A stretch of DNA of 62,967 bases from an uncultured Acidobacteriota bacterium (GTDB taxonomy: Bacteria > Acidobacteriota > Terriglobia > Terriglobales > Acidobacteriaceae): the NCBI GenBank assembly GCA_903873705.1, contig CAIQPK010000020.1, forward strand, positions 1 to 62,967, read 5' to 3'. Position numbers and translations under genes: made by a program. Below the pieces are notes generated by a model that saw only the letters and a program-made list of their open reading frames with translations, made no database searches and was not told the DNA's origin. Positions 27,411 through 34,418 of this stretch are shown one piece after another. The first letter of the stretch is position 1; each line of letters starts with the position of its first letter.

Positions 27411-27736
27411 GCGACGAACGGGTGAGCTCGCTGACGAATGGGCCGGGAGCGGCTGCGGTGCTGGCGGCGGGGATGGGGTCGTTTGCGCTGGGTGTGCTGA
27501 CGGTGGCGGGAGACAAGCTGCCCAAGGTGCGGGCTGCGATGAATTTTTATCGGCCTACGGGGCCGCTCTCTGGCGTGACGACCGTGACGATTGCCGTGTG
27601 GCTGCTGGCGTGGGTGCTGCTGGAGTGGCGGTGGGGGAAGAAGAGCGTGCGGCTGGCGCAGGTGAATGGTGTGGCGCTGGCGTTGCTTTGCCTGGGGCTG
27701 CTGTTGACGTTTCCGCCGGTGATCGATCTCTTTTAG
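27407..27736 (+). CDS. Small membrane protein, partner of preceding gene
   Basis: The 109-aa protein has three hydrophobic helices (AAVLAAGMGSFALGVLTVAG, VTTVTIAVWLLAWVLLEW, VALALLCLGLLLTFPPVIDLF). Its start codon overlaps the stop of the upstream membrane gene, implying a two-subunit membrane complex made in fixed proportion. I recognise no motif. Confidence 0.7.
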   Translation: MSDERVSSLTNGPGAAAVLAAGMGSFALGVLTVAGDKLPKVRAAMNFYRPTGPLSGVTTVTIAVWLLAWVLLEWRWGKKSVRLAQVNGVALALLCLGLLLTFPPVIDLF

Positions 27737-27749
27737 CCGGAGAGCAACG

Positions 27750-28361
27750 CTACTTTTTGACGGCGCCGGTTGCTTCCTTGTATCGAGCGGCCCTGGTGGC
27801 GCGGAGCCGCTTTGACGTAATGCCAATCGCGACGGGAGCGACCCAGAGCCATTGGACCGGAAGGAACGTGGCTGAGACGAGACCTGACGCCATGGCGAGG
27901 CACATGGTGAAGAGCCGCAGGCGAAGGAGCGAGGTCTCGGGCCCGACGCGAAGGTGGCCGTGATAGCGAGCGAGTTCCAGCTTGACCGTCAGAGCCACCG
28001 CAATTGCGGCCTGGTTGGCGAAGTACAGGATGAACGCCAGCGGCGTCTGTATGTAGAGGCCGAGCAGGTGGGTGGTGAAGGGAAGTATGGCGACCAGGCC
28101 GAGGAAGACAAAGGTGGGGATCAGCGTTTCGTGGCTCATGTGCTGCATCAGGTCGAAGGTGCGGTGTTGCAGCGTCCAGAAGAGCGACGCGATGGCGAAC
28201 GTGATGAGGAAGCTGAACCACGCATGGCCGCCATGGCGAATTGTTGCGCCGAGCAGTGCAGCGGGCGCGCCCGGTTCGACCTTGAGGTCGAGGACGAGCA
28301 GGGTCATGGTGATGGCGAAGATGCCGTCGCTGAGGGCTTCAATGCGGTTCTTGGTGAACAT
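27750..28361 (-). CDS. TMEM175-like potassium channel family protein
   Basis: A 203-aa integral membrane protein that begins with the TMEM175/DUF1211 signature RIEALSDGIFAITMTLLVLDL. Residues 10-13 (LSDG) correspond to the FSDG motif of the pore-lining first helix, here Leu instead of Phe. Bacterial members have one six-helix repeat and act as tetrameric K+-permeable channels. The open frame extends far upstream, through and past trpC in antisense, but ATG 28361 starts exactly at the family N-terminus. Confidence 0.85.
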   Translation of the reverse strand: MFTKNRIEALSDGIFAITMTLLVLDLKVEPGAPAALLGATIRHGGHAWFSFLITFAIASLFWTLQHRTFDLMQHMSHETLIPTFVFLGLVAILPFTTHLLGLYIQTPLAFILYFANQAAIAVALTVKLELARYHGHLRVGPETSLLRLRLFTMCLAMASGLVSATFLPVQWLWVAPVAIGITSKRLRATRAARYKEATGAVKK

Positions 28362-28416
28362 GGCGGTTGGCTTCCATAGTGAGGCCTGAGGCGGAAAGCG
28401 GCAAGTTTGCCGTAGC

Positions 28417-29241
28417 ATGGAAGCGATGACTTCTACGGCGACAGAACGCACGATGTATCTGCCGGAGATCCTGACGCACCACCGCGCGGATGTGGCGCGG
28501 CGGAAGGCAGAGGCAGATTTTGCGGTGCTGGAGCGAGCGGCGGCGGCGCATACGCCGCGGGGATTTGCGCGGGCGCTGCGGGAGAAGGCAGCGGCTGAGG
28601 GTGTCGCGGTGATAGCGGAGTTGAAGAAGGCTTCGCCGTCGAAAGGGCTGATACGCGCGGAATTCGATCCGGCGGCGCTGGCGCGGCAGATGGAGGCCGG
28701 TGGGGCGGCGGTGCTATCGGTGTTGACCGACGAGAAGTTCTTCCAGGGGTCGCTGGAGAATTTGCGGCTGGCTTCGGCGGCGGTGGGGATTCCTTGTCTG
28801 CGGAAAGACTTTATGGTGGATGCGTTCCAGGTGCTGGAGGCGCGGGCTAATGGGGCGGATGCGATTCTGCTGATCGTCGCTGCGCTGACCGATGCGGAGC
28901 TGCGGACGCTGCGGGATGAGGCGCGGCGGATGGAGCTGGATGTGTTGTGCGAGGTGCATGATGCGGAGGAGCTGGAGCGGGCGCGAGAGCTGGAGTGTGA
29001 ATGCGTGGGCGTGAACAGCCGGGATTTGAAGACGTTTACGGTTTCGCTGGAGCGCGCGGTGGAGCTGGCGGGGTCGCTGCCGAAGGAAGCGGTGAAGGTG
29101 GCCGAGAGCGGGATCCATACGCCGGAGGACATGCGGCAACTGCGGGATGCGGGGTATGAGGCGTTCTTGATTGGGGAGTCGCTCATGCGGAAGGCGGAGC
29201 CGGGTGCGGCGCTGCGGGCGTTGCTGGACGCGGTTGGTTGA
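28417..29241 (+). CDS. trpC: Indole-3-glycerol phosphate synthase
   Basis: The 274-aa TIM barrel closes the indole ring in tryptophan biosynthesis. Active-site blocks seen are IAELKKASPSKG, LSVLTDEKFFQGS, LRKDFMVDAFQV, CEVHD, GVNSRDLKTF and AESGIHTPED. Starts at 28426 or 28453 are also possible; the later ATG gives the most family-like N-terminus (MYLPEIL). trpF follows 125 nt downstream after two intergenic hairpin modules. There is no trpE, trpG or trpD in the window. Confidence 0.95.
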   Translation: MEAMTSTATERTMYLPEILTHHRADVARRKAEADFAVLERAAAAHTPRGFARALREKAAAEGVAVIAELKKASPSKGLIRAEFDPAALARQMEAGGAAVLSVLTDEKFFQGSLENLRLASAAVGIPCLRKDFMVDAFQVLEARANGADAILLIVAALTDAELRTLRDEARRMELDVLCEVHDAEELERARELECECVGVNSRDLKTFTVSLERAVELAGSLPKEAVKVAESGIHTPEDMRQLRDAGYEAFLIGESLMRKAEPGAALRALLDAVG

Positions 29242-29253
29242 AGATAATGCCAA

Positions 29254-29346
29254 CCCACCCGTGCCGCAAAAAGCGCGGCACGAATGGGGCACCCGGGCTG
29301 TAGTGGAAGCCCATGTCCCTGAGTGCGAGGGACATGGGACACCCGG
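29254..29346. repeat. Intergenic modular hairpin repeats between trpC and trpF (two modules)
   Basis: Module 1 (29254-29296) has stem CGTGCCGC/GCGGCACG framed by CCCAC and AATGGGGCACCCGG. Module 2 (29310-29346) has the 11-bp perfect stem CCCATGTCCCT/AGGGACATGGG followed by ACACCCGG. Both match the design seen at 17959-18131. Lying inside a trp transcript, they may modulate readthrough or RNA stability. Confidence 0.7.
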
Positions 29347-29366
29347 ATTTGAGGTGAGTTAGCGCG

Positions 29367-30029
29367 ATGTGGGTGAAGATTTGTGCGACTACGAATTTGG
29401 AAGACGCGCTGCTGGCTGTTGAGGCGGGCGCGGATGCGGTGGGGTTCGTGTTTGCGGCGAGCAAGCGGCAGGTGACGGCGGAGCAGGTGGCGGCGATAAC
29501 GGCGCATTTGCCTGCGGGTGTGAGCAAGGTTGGGGTGTTTACCGCGACCGATGCTGCGGAAATATTGGCGCAGGCGGGGATGGCGGGGCTCGATGTTGTG
29601 CAGCTGCATAGCGTCTTCAATGCAGGTTTGATTGAGGCCGTGGCGGGTGCGGGTCTTAGGGCGCTGCAGGTGATCGATGTGCCGGCGGAGGCGGGTGCGG
29701 ATGAGATCCGAGCGAGCCTGGTGGAGGCTCTGCAGCATCCTCAGGTGTACGCGGTGCTGCTGGATGCGTCGCATGGCGGGCACTCGGGCGGGACCGGGAA
29801 GACATTTGACTGGGAACGGATGGCTGGCGCGGTGAGAGAGGCTGAGAGCGCAACCGGCGGGCGAGTGGTGATTGCGGGTGGACTTCGGCCGGAGAATGTC
29901 GGGCTGGCGATTGTGAGGTTTGAGCCGTGGGGCGTGGACGTGGCCAGCGGTGTCGAGGCAGTGCCTGGGAAAAAGGATCCGAGCCGGGTAAAGGCTTTCA
30001 TTTCAGCAGCGAGGGGCGTGGTCCCTTAA
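29367..30029 (+). CDS. trpF: Phosphoribosylanthranilate isomerase
   Basis: The 220-aa TIM barrel carries out the Amadori rearrangement before TrpC. Catalytic Cys6 lies in VKICATTN and the general-acid Asp in LLDASHGGHSGGTGKTFDW. The phosphate site VVIAGGLRPENV and GVDVASGVE are present. GAGGTGAG lies upstream of the ATG. It ends the trpCF unit; the next genes are on the opposite strand. Confidence 0.95.
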   Translation: MWVKICATTNLEDALLAVEAGADAVGFVFAASKRQVTAEQVAAITAHLPAGVSKVGVFTATDAAEILAQAGMAGLDVVQLHSVFNAGLIEAVAGAGLRALQVIDVPAEAGADEIRASLVEALQHPQVYAVLLDASHGGHSGGTGKTFDWERMAGAVREAESATGGRVVIAGGLRPENVGLAIVRFEPWGVDVASGVEAVPGKKDPSRVKAFISAARGVVP

Positions 30030-30036
30030 ACACGGA

Positions 30037-30054
30037 AGCCCGCCGTGGCGGGCC
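30037..30054. terminator. GC-rich hairpin between trpF and small secreted gene
   Basis: GCCCGCC / GGCGGGC hairpin with a 2-nt tip just after the trpF stop and just past the stop of the convergent 51-residue gene. On the minus strand it is followed by TTCCGTGTTT, a weak U-tract. Confidence 0.6.
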
Positions 30055-30078
30055 TGAGTGGCTAGACATCCTGGCGCG

Positions 30079-30234
30079 TTATTTGTGCGGGAGGATGGCG
30101 TGGGAACGCATTTTGGGACTGCGGTCGTGCGGTGCACTGACGTGGGATTTAATGCCACCCGGAGTGGATGGCGCTGCCTGCGCGGCAACGGTGGTAAGCA
30201 ATGCCAGAGCGACGATGGTGGCGATTCGTTTCAT
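30079..30234 (-). CDS. Small secreted peptide, 51 residues
   Basis: A short gene that length filters would miss. ATG 30234 has a strong GGAGG box at 7 nt. The product starts MKRIATIVALALLTTVAAQA, a textbook signal peptide, leaving about 31 mature residues rich in Ser, Pro, His and Lys and ending ILPHK. It sits downstream of two glycine-zipper genes on the same strand, though a terminator at 30303-30333 lies between. Function unknown. Confidence 0.7.
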   Translation of the reverse strand: MKRIATIVALALLTTVAAQAAPSTPGGIKSHVSAPHDRSPKMRSHAILPHK

Positions 30235-30302
30235 AAACGGCCCTCCTGATCAATCACGTATCTGATTGCGGTACTGGATTGCACGATGCAGGTTTTTCCC
30301 AA

Positions 30303-30333
30303 TAAAAAGAGCAACCGAGGGTTCCGGTTGCTC
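30303..30333 (-). terminator. Intrinsic terminator of glycine-zipper gene
   Basis: On the minus strand, GAGCAACCG and CGGTTGCTC form a 9-bp stem followed by TTTTTATT. It lies 52 nt past the stop of the proximal glycine-zipper gene. Confidence 0.85.
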
Positions 30334-30384
30334 GAATATGTCGCGTTTCGGGTGGAAACGCAAGAAAATAATGTGTTTTAGCCG

Positions 30385-30699
30385 TTAATAACGCTCTCCG
30401 CGTTCCCGTTCGCGCACATCGCGGTCTTTGCGGGCCTTGTTGGCGAGCAAGCCACCGCCTGCGCCTACTCCGGCACCGATGATCGCGCCCTTGGGACCGC
30501 CGAGCAGGCCACCGACTACGGCTCCGCCTACGGCTGAGCCGCCGACGATCTTGGCCTTGGTGTGATGACGGGCGTCGTGGCGACGCTGAATTTCGCGCTG
30601 ACGCTCATGCTCGCGATAGCTGGTGTATTGAGCCGACGCGGCGAGGGGAAGCATCATCGTCGCGAGAACTGCGGTAGCTGAAAGGGATTTGAGGGTCAT
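30385..30699 (-). CDS. Glycine-zipper exported protein, paralogue A
   Basis: The 104-aa protein has a signal peptide (LATMMLPLAASAQ), a His/Arg/Glu-rich spacer (EIQRRHDARHHTKAK) and a glycine-zipper transmembrane hairpin. The zipper reads IVGGSAVGGAVVGGLLGG...GAIIGAGVGAGGGLLANKAR. The tail is charged. Such proteins insert in the outer membrane as helical hairpins; function is unclear. It shares the whole KAKIVGGSAVGGA block with the gene immediately upstream, so the two are a tandem duplication of identical length. Confidence 0.82.
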   Translation of the reverse strand: MTLKSLSATAVLATMMLPLAASAQYTSYREHERQREIQRRHDARHHTKAKIVGGSAVGGAVVGGLLGGPKGAIIGAGVGAGGGLLANKARKDRDVRERERGERY

Positions 30700-30760
30700 G
30701 GCCGTACTCCTGAGTGTGACGATGCCGGGCCGAGGGTCAGGCCCGGCTGGATTTGAGAGG

Positions 30761-31075
30761 TTAGCGTGATTCCGGCGACGCGTACTTTTCGCGCTGGTGG
30801 ATCGCGTGGTGCTTGCGGATGTGGTTGGCTACGAGGCCGCCACCGGCACCGACACCGGCACCGACGAGGGCGCCTGCGGGGCCGCCGACCTTGGCACCGA
30901 TAAGGGCGCCGCCAACGGCCGAGCCGCCGACAATCTTGGCCTTGTTGTGGTGGTGGGCGTCGTGGCGTTCGACCTGCGCGCGGGCATCTTCGTGCGATTC
31001 CTGGGCGAGAACACTGAGGGGCATGGAGAATACTGCGGCGCTGAGCGCGACTGCTGCAAACTTGTTGAGCTTCAT
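30761..31075 (-). CDS. Glycine-zipper exported protein, paralogue B
   Basis: The 104-aa protein has the same layout as its downstream neighbour: signal peptide ending VLAQ, a His-rich VERHDAHHHNKAK stretch, then the glycine zipper IVGGSAVGGALIGAKVGG...GALVGAGVGAGGGLVANHIR. The membrane hairpin is conserved, while the N-terminal mature part and the tail have diverged. It starts 140 nt from the divergent trpB leader, so the gap between them holds both promoters. Confidence 0.82.
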   Translation of the reverse strand: MKLNKFAAVALSAAVFSMPLSVLAQESHEDARAQVERHDAHHHNKAKIVGGSAVGGALIGAKVGGPAGALVGAGVGAGGGLVANHIRKHHAIHQREKYASPESR

Positions 31076-31215
31076 CTGGGCCTCCTGCGATCGTTTACTC
31101 CCGATCGCTTGTGTGTATGTCCGATGCGCGGCTTTGTGCGAATAGATGCATTAGATAAAAGAATTTCGCGGGCAACCCTTGTCGTGAAAGGGGCGGCGGG
31201 TGTAAGGTGGAAGCC

Positions 31216-31287
31216 ATGCGTGTGTGCTTCAGCCCGAGCTTGTTTACGTTCCGCTACTGGCCTACAGTAGCGGCCACGGCGGACTGA
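31216..31287 (+). CDS. trpB leader peptide with Phe-Thr-Phe-Arg-Tyr-Trp
   Basis: A 23-codon frame has its own AAGGTGG ribosome binding site 5-6 nt upstream. It contains aromatic residues F5, F10, F12, Y14 and W15 (FTFRYW), with Pro16 right after the tryptophan, and stops at TGA 31287. The Tyr-Trp codons overlap the 5' arm of a perfect 9-bp hairpin, and an intrinsic terminator lies 46 nt after the stop. This is the layout of a transcription-attenuation leader. A single Trp codon is few for a classical trp leader, so sensing of several aromatics or nascent-peptide arrest is also possible. Confidence 0.65.
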   Translation: MRVCFSPSLFTFRYWPTVAATAD

Positions 31288-31366
31288 GCCTCGCTGACGA
31301 AACTCTCAGCAAGGAAACTCAAAGAACCCACCGAGCCGCGACAGCAACTGTCGGGGCTTTTGTTTT
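31251..31366 (+). promoter_or_regulatory. Putative transcription attenuator upstream of trpB
   Basis: Three nested elements are visible. First, CCGCTACTG (31251-31259) pairs perfectly with CAGTAGCGG (31265-31273) over the leader's Tyr-Trp codons. Second, CCTcGCTGA pairs with TCAGCaAGG (31289-31315). Third, an intrinsic terminator AGCCgCGACAG / CTGTCGgGGCT (31334-31358) ends in TTTTGTTTT. GCGGC at 31270-31274, freed when the first hairpin is blocked by a stalled ribosome, can pair with GCCGC at 31335-31339 in the terminator's 5' arm. That gives a possible antiterminator. The pairing scheme is by eye, not computed. Confidence 0.65.
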
Positions 31367-31397
31367 GCGCGCTAGGCGAGCAGTAGATGGAGAAGCG

Positions 31398-32645
31398 ATG
31401 AGCGTTGGTCAGTTGACGAGTCCGATGGTGGCACCGAGCACTTCGACGCCGGGCCGGTTTGGCGTGTACGGCGGACGGTATGTTCCGGAGACGTTGATGG
31501 CGGCGCTGCTGGAGCTGGATGCGGCGTATGAAGCAGCGCAGGCGGACGCGGCGTTCCATGCGGAGCTGGATGGGTTGCTGAAGGATTACGTGGGACGGCC
31601 TACTCCGCTGTACTTTGCGAAGCGGCTGACGGAGACGCTGGGTGGAGCGAAGATTTATCTGAAGCGCGAAGACCTGCTGCATACGGGCGCGCACAAGATC
31701 AACAACGCTTTAGGCCAGGCATTGTTGGCTCGCAGAATGGGCAAACAGCGGATTATCGCCGAGACCGGCGCTGGCCAGCATGGCGTGGCGACGGCGACGG
31801 TGTGTGCGCTGTTTGGGCTGGAGTGCGTGGTGTACATGGGCACCGAGGACATGCAGCGGCAGGAGTTGAACGTCTTCCGGATGCGTCTGCTGGGCGCGGA
31901 GGTGCGCGGGGTGAGTGGCGGATCGGCGACACTGAAGGACGCGATCAACGAAGCGATGCGCGACTGGGTTACGAATGTGCGGTCGACTTTTTATATTCTG
32001 GGGAGCGCGCTGGGGTCGCATCCTTATCCGACGATGGTGCGGGATTTTCATCGCGTGATTTCGAAGGAGAGCAAGCGGCAGATCCTGGAGCACGAGGGCC
32101 GGCTGCCGGATGCGATTGTGGCCTGCGTGGGCGGCGGGTCGAATGCGATTGGCGCGTTCTATGAGTACATCGGCGAGAAGGATGTGGCGCTGATTGGCGT
32201 GGAGGCCGGTGGGCGCGGGACGGCGCTGGGTGAACATGCGGCGCGGTTTCAGAAAAATGGCGGCGGGGTTCCGGGGGTGTTGCAGGGCACGTACTCGTAC
32301 GTGCTGCAGAATGATGCGGGGCAGGTGGCGGCGACGCACTCGGTGAGCGCGGGGCTGGATTATGCGAGCGTGGGACCGGAGCACGCGATGCTGCATGACT
32401 CGGGGCGCGCCACGTATACGTCGGCGACGGATGCGGAGGCGCTGGATGCGGTGCGTGTGCTGTCGCGGACCGAGGGGATTATCCCGGCGTTGGAGAGCGC
32501 GCATGCGGTGGCGGAGGCGATCAAGCTCGCGCCAAAGATGGGTAAGGACAAGATTTTGATGGTGAATGTGTCGGGGCGCGGGGATAAGGATATTGGGATC
32601 ATGACGCGGGAGATGAATTTGAGTGGTGTGGAGGCGAAGGGATGA
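31398..32645 (+). CDS. trpB: Tryptophan synthase beta chain
   Basis: The 415-aa PLP enzyme joins indole and serine. The PLP lysine is K100 in [13 protein letters not shown]; the Gly-rich phosphate loop is [10 protein letters not shown], and [17 protein letters not shown] is also typical. ATG 31398 follows GGAG and begins a normal-length chain; the frame is open further upstream through the leader but that is the attenuator region. Its stop overlaps the next gene's start (ATGA). Confidence 0.97.
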   Translation: MSVGQLTSPMVAPSTSTPGRFGVYGGRYVPETLMAALLELDAAYEAAQADAAFHAELDGLLKDYVGRPTPLYFAKRLTETLGGAKIYLKREDLLHTGAHKINNALGQALLARRMGKQRIIAETGAGQHGVATATVCALFGLECVVYMGTEDMQRQELNVFRMRLLGAEVRGVSGGSATLKDAINEAMRDWVTNVRSTFYILGSALGSHPYPTMVRDFHRVISKESKRQILEHEGRLPDAIVACVGGGSNAIGAFYEYIGEKDVALIGVEAGGRGTALGEHAARFQKNGGGVPGVLQGTYSYVLQNDAGQVAATHSVSAGLDYASVGPEHAMLHDSGRATYTSATDAEALDAVRVLSRTEGIIPALESAHAVAEAIKLAPKMGKDKILMVNVSGRGDKDIGIMTREMNLSGVEAKG

Positions 32646-33079
32646 AGCATCTTTTCGTCCTAGCTCTTGCGGTGAGCGCTGTTGCGACGCCTCTATGCGC
32701 GCAGACCATCACCGTGCGCCTGCTCGACGGCAAATCCGGCAAGCCGATTACCGATAAGAACATCACCTTTCATTGGAATTCTGACCATTTTGAGGAGAGT
32801 GTCGTTCGCATTGGCAAGGATGGAGTGGGAAAGGTAACCGCTCCGGCAAAGGCAACCGACTTTTTCCTTATGGAGGGACCAAAAGACGGAGATGAACCTT
32901 TTCGCGTTGCGTACTTCGATTGCAACACACCAGCACACAGTCGCAACTCCATTTCTGAGGTGCTTTCTCGTGGCATTGTGCCGGGAAACGAATGCAGCAA
33001 GAGAAGCGCTAAAGCAGAGCCGGGCGTAATCATTTTCTGGGGACTCACGCGCCGCTGGTACGAACCGGACATGCAATAA
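32642..33079 (+). CDS. Secreted protein of unknown function between trpB and trpA
   Basis: The 145-aa protein has a signal peptide ([16 protein letters not shown]). A small beta domain follows ([23 protein letters not shown]), reminiscent of carboxypeptidase-regulatory-like or transthyretin-like folds. Two later cysteines, in YFDCNT and GNECSK, may form a disulfide. The start overlaps trpB by 4 nt, so it is translationally coupled to trpB despite being a secreted product. No role in tryptophan synthesis is evident. Confidence 0.75.
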   Translation: MKHLFVLALAVSAVATPLCAQTITVRLLDGKSGKPITDKNITFHWNSDHFEESVVRIGKDGVGKVTAPAKATDFFLMEGPKDGDEPFRVAYFDCNTPAHSRNSISEVLSRGIVPGNECSKRSAKAEPGVIIFWGLTRRWYEPDMQ

Positions 33080-33108
33080 CTGAAAAATCGAAAAGAAATT
33101 GAGAACCG

Positions 33109-33873
33109 ATGCCCATTACGTTTAGTCGCAAACCCGGACTTGTTATTTACTTCACCGCTGGTGATCCTGATCTCGCGACTACGCGGGATATGGCGATTGC
33201 GGCTATCGATAATGGTGCTGAGGTGATTGAACTGGGTGTGCCGTTTAGTGATCCGCTGGCGGATGGGCCGGTGATTCAGCGGGCTTCGGAGCGGGCGGTG
33301 GCGCGGGGGACGCGGCTTTCGGATGTGCTGGGGATCTGTAAGGAGATTCGTGAGGCGCGGCCGGGGGCGGGGATTATTTTGTTCAGCTATCTGAATCCCG
33401 TGGTTCGGTTTGGGATCGAGGCGTTTGGCAAGGCGGCGAAGGCTGCGGGGGCGGATGGGGTTTTGCTGACTGACATGATTGTCGAGGAAGCGGACGAGTA
33501 TCTGCGCGTGATGGCGGCGAATGAGTTGATGCCGGTGTTCCTGGCGGCTCCGACTTCGCCCGATGAGCGGCTGAAGGCTATTGCGGAGAACTCGCGTGGG
33601 TTTGTTTATGCGATTTCGCGGGTGGGCATTACGGGGACGCAGACGGAGCTGGCGGCGGATGCGGCTTCGCTGGTGGCGCGGATCAAGCAGTTCACTACTC
33701 TGCCGGTGGCGCTGGGGTTTGGGATTTCGAATGCGGCGCATGTGGCTGAGGTTGGCAAGTTTGCGGATGCCGCAGTGGTGGGGAGTGCGATTGTCGGGCT
33801 GATTGAGAAGACGCCACAGGATGAGGTGGTAGCGGCGGTGGGGAAGTTTGTGGCGGAGTTGCGTCATGGGTAA
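33109..33873 (+). CDS. trpA: Tryptophan synthase alpha chain
   Basis: The 254-aa TIM barrel cleaves indole-3-glycerol phosphate and channels indole to TrpB. Catalytic Glu and Asp lie in VIELGVPFSDPLADGP and LLTDMI; the phosphate-binding GISNAAHV and VVGSAIV are present. TrpA normally follows TrpB directly; here a secreted-protein gene intervenes with a 29-nt gap before trpA. Confidence 0.96.
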   Translation: MPITFSRKPGLVIYFTAGDPDLATTRDMAIAAIDNGAEVIELGVPFSDPLADGPVIQRASERAVARGTRLSDVLGICKEIREARPGAGIILFSYLNPVVRFGIEAFGKAAKAAGADGVLLTDMIVEEADEYLRVMAANELMPVFLAAPTSPDERLKAIAENSRGFVYAISRVGITGTQTELAADAASLVARIKQFTTLPVALGFGISNAAHVAEVGKFADAAVVGSAIVGLIEKTPQDEVVAAVGKFVAELRHG

Positions 33874-33905
33874 AGCGTTTGTGTCTGCGGGGAGAGTAGT
33901 GGAAA

Positions 33906-33940
33906 CCTCTGTCCCCAAAAGCGAGGGACATGGGGCACCC
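33906..33940. repeat. Intergenic modular hairpin repeat downstream of trpA
   Basis: TGTCCC / GGGACA hairpin with loop CAAAAGCGA, ending in TGGGGCACCC. The stretch AGTGGAAAC...GCGAGGGACATGGGGCACCC closely matches module 2 of the trpC-trpF spacer, so it is a third site of the same family. Confidence 0.65.
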
Positions 33941-34077
33941 TGCTGTGATGTTGGGTGCTGCTTAGATTCTGTTGTGAAGACGTATCATCGACTAGGGCTT
34001 GTGGCCGCTGCTGGCGGCCGCCAAAACATTTTGCGCGGCGCGGATTTTGAAGGTGCGCGGGCGCTGGACGAGGCAGC

Positions 34078-34341
34078 ATGGAGATCGCCGACTGGCGGGA
34101 CAAAATCGATTCACTGGATGAGCAGATTGTGCAGATGCTCAACGAACGCGCCGCAGCGGCGATTGCTATTGGCGAGATCAAGCGGCAGAATAGCGCACCA
34201 ATTTATGAGCCGAATCGTGAGAACACGGTTTATGAGCACATCCGCGCCGTCAATCCCGGGCCGCTCAGCGGGGCGCAGGTGCAGGACATTTATGAGCGCG
34301 TGATTGACGTGATGCGGGCGCTGCAACGGCCGAGGGATTAG
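34078..34341 (+). CDS. Chorismate mutase, AroQ type
   Basis: An 87-aa monofunctional all-helical chorismate mutase makes prephenate for phenylalanine and tyrosine. It aligns with the AroQ/PheA N-terminal domain: WRDKIDSLDEQIVQMLNERAAAAIAIGEIKRQ carries active-site R7, R24 and K35, and PIYEPNRE provides the next conserved Arg/Glu. It stands 77 nt upstream of DAHP synthase, and many DAHP synthases form inhibitory complexes with a separate AroQ mutase. The start has GAGGC nearby. Confidence 0.9.
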   Translation: MEIADWRDKIDSLDEQIVQMLNERAAAAIAIGEIKRQNSAPIYEPNRENTVYEHIRAVNPGPLSGAQVQDIYERVIDVMRALQRPRD

Positions 34342-34418
34342 CGAACAGGGATTAGGGATTAGAAAAGCACACGCGACGCCCGGCGTCAGCGAATTAGATA
34401 AGAAGAGGAAACGAAGTG

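Noticed and set aside
28362-29783. Upstream extension of the TMEM175 frame to 677 codons
   Set aside because: The extension is antisense to trpC and trpF; the family N-terminus begins exactly at the ATG at 28361.
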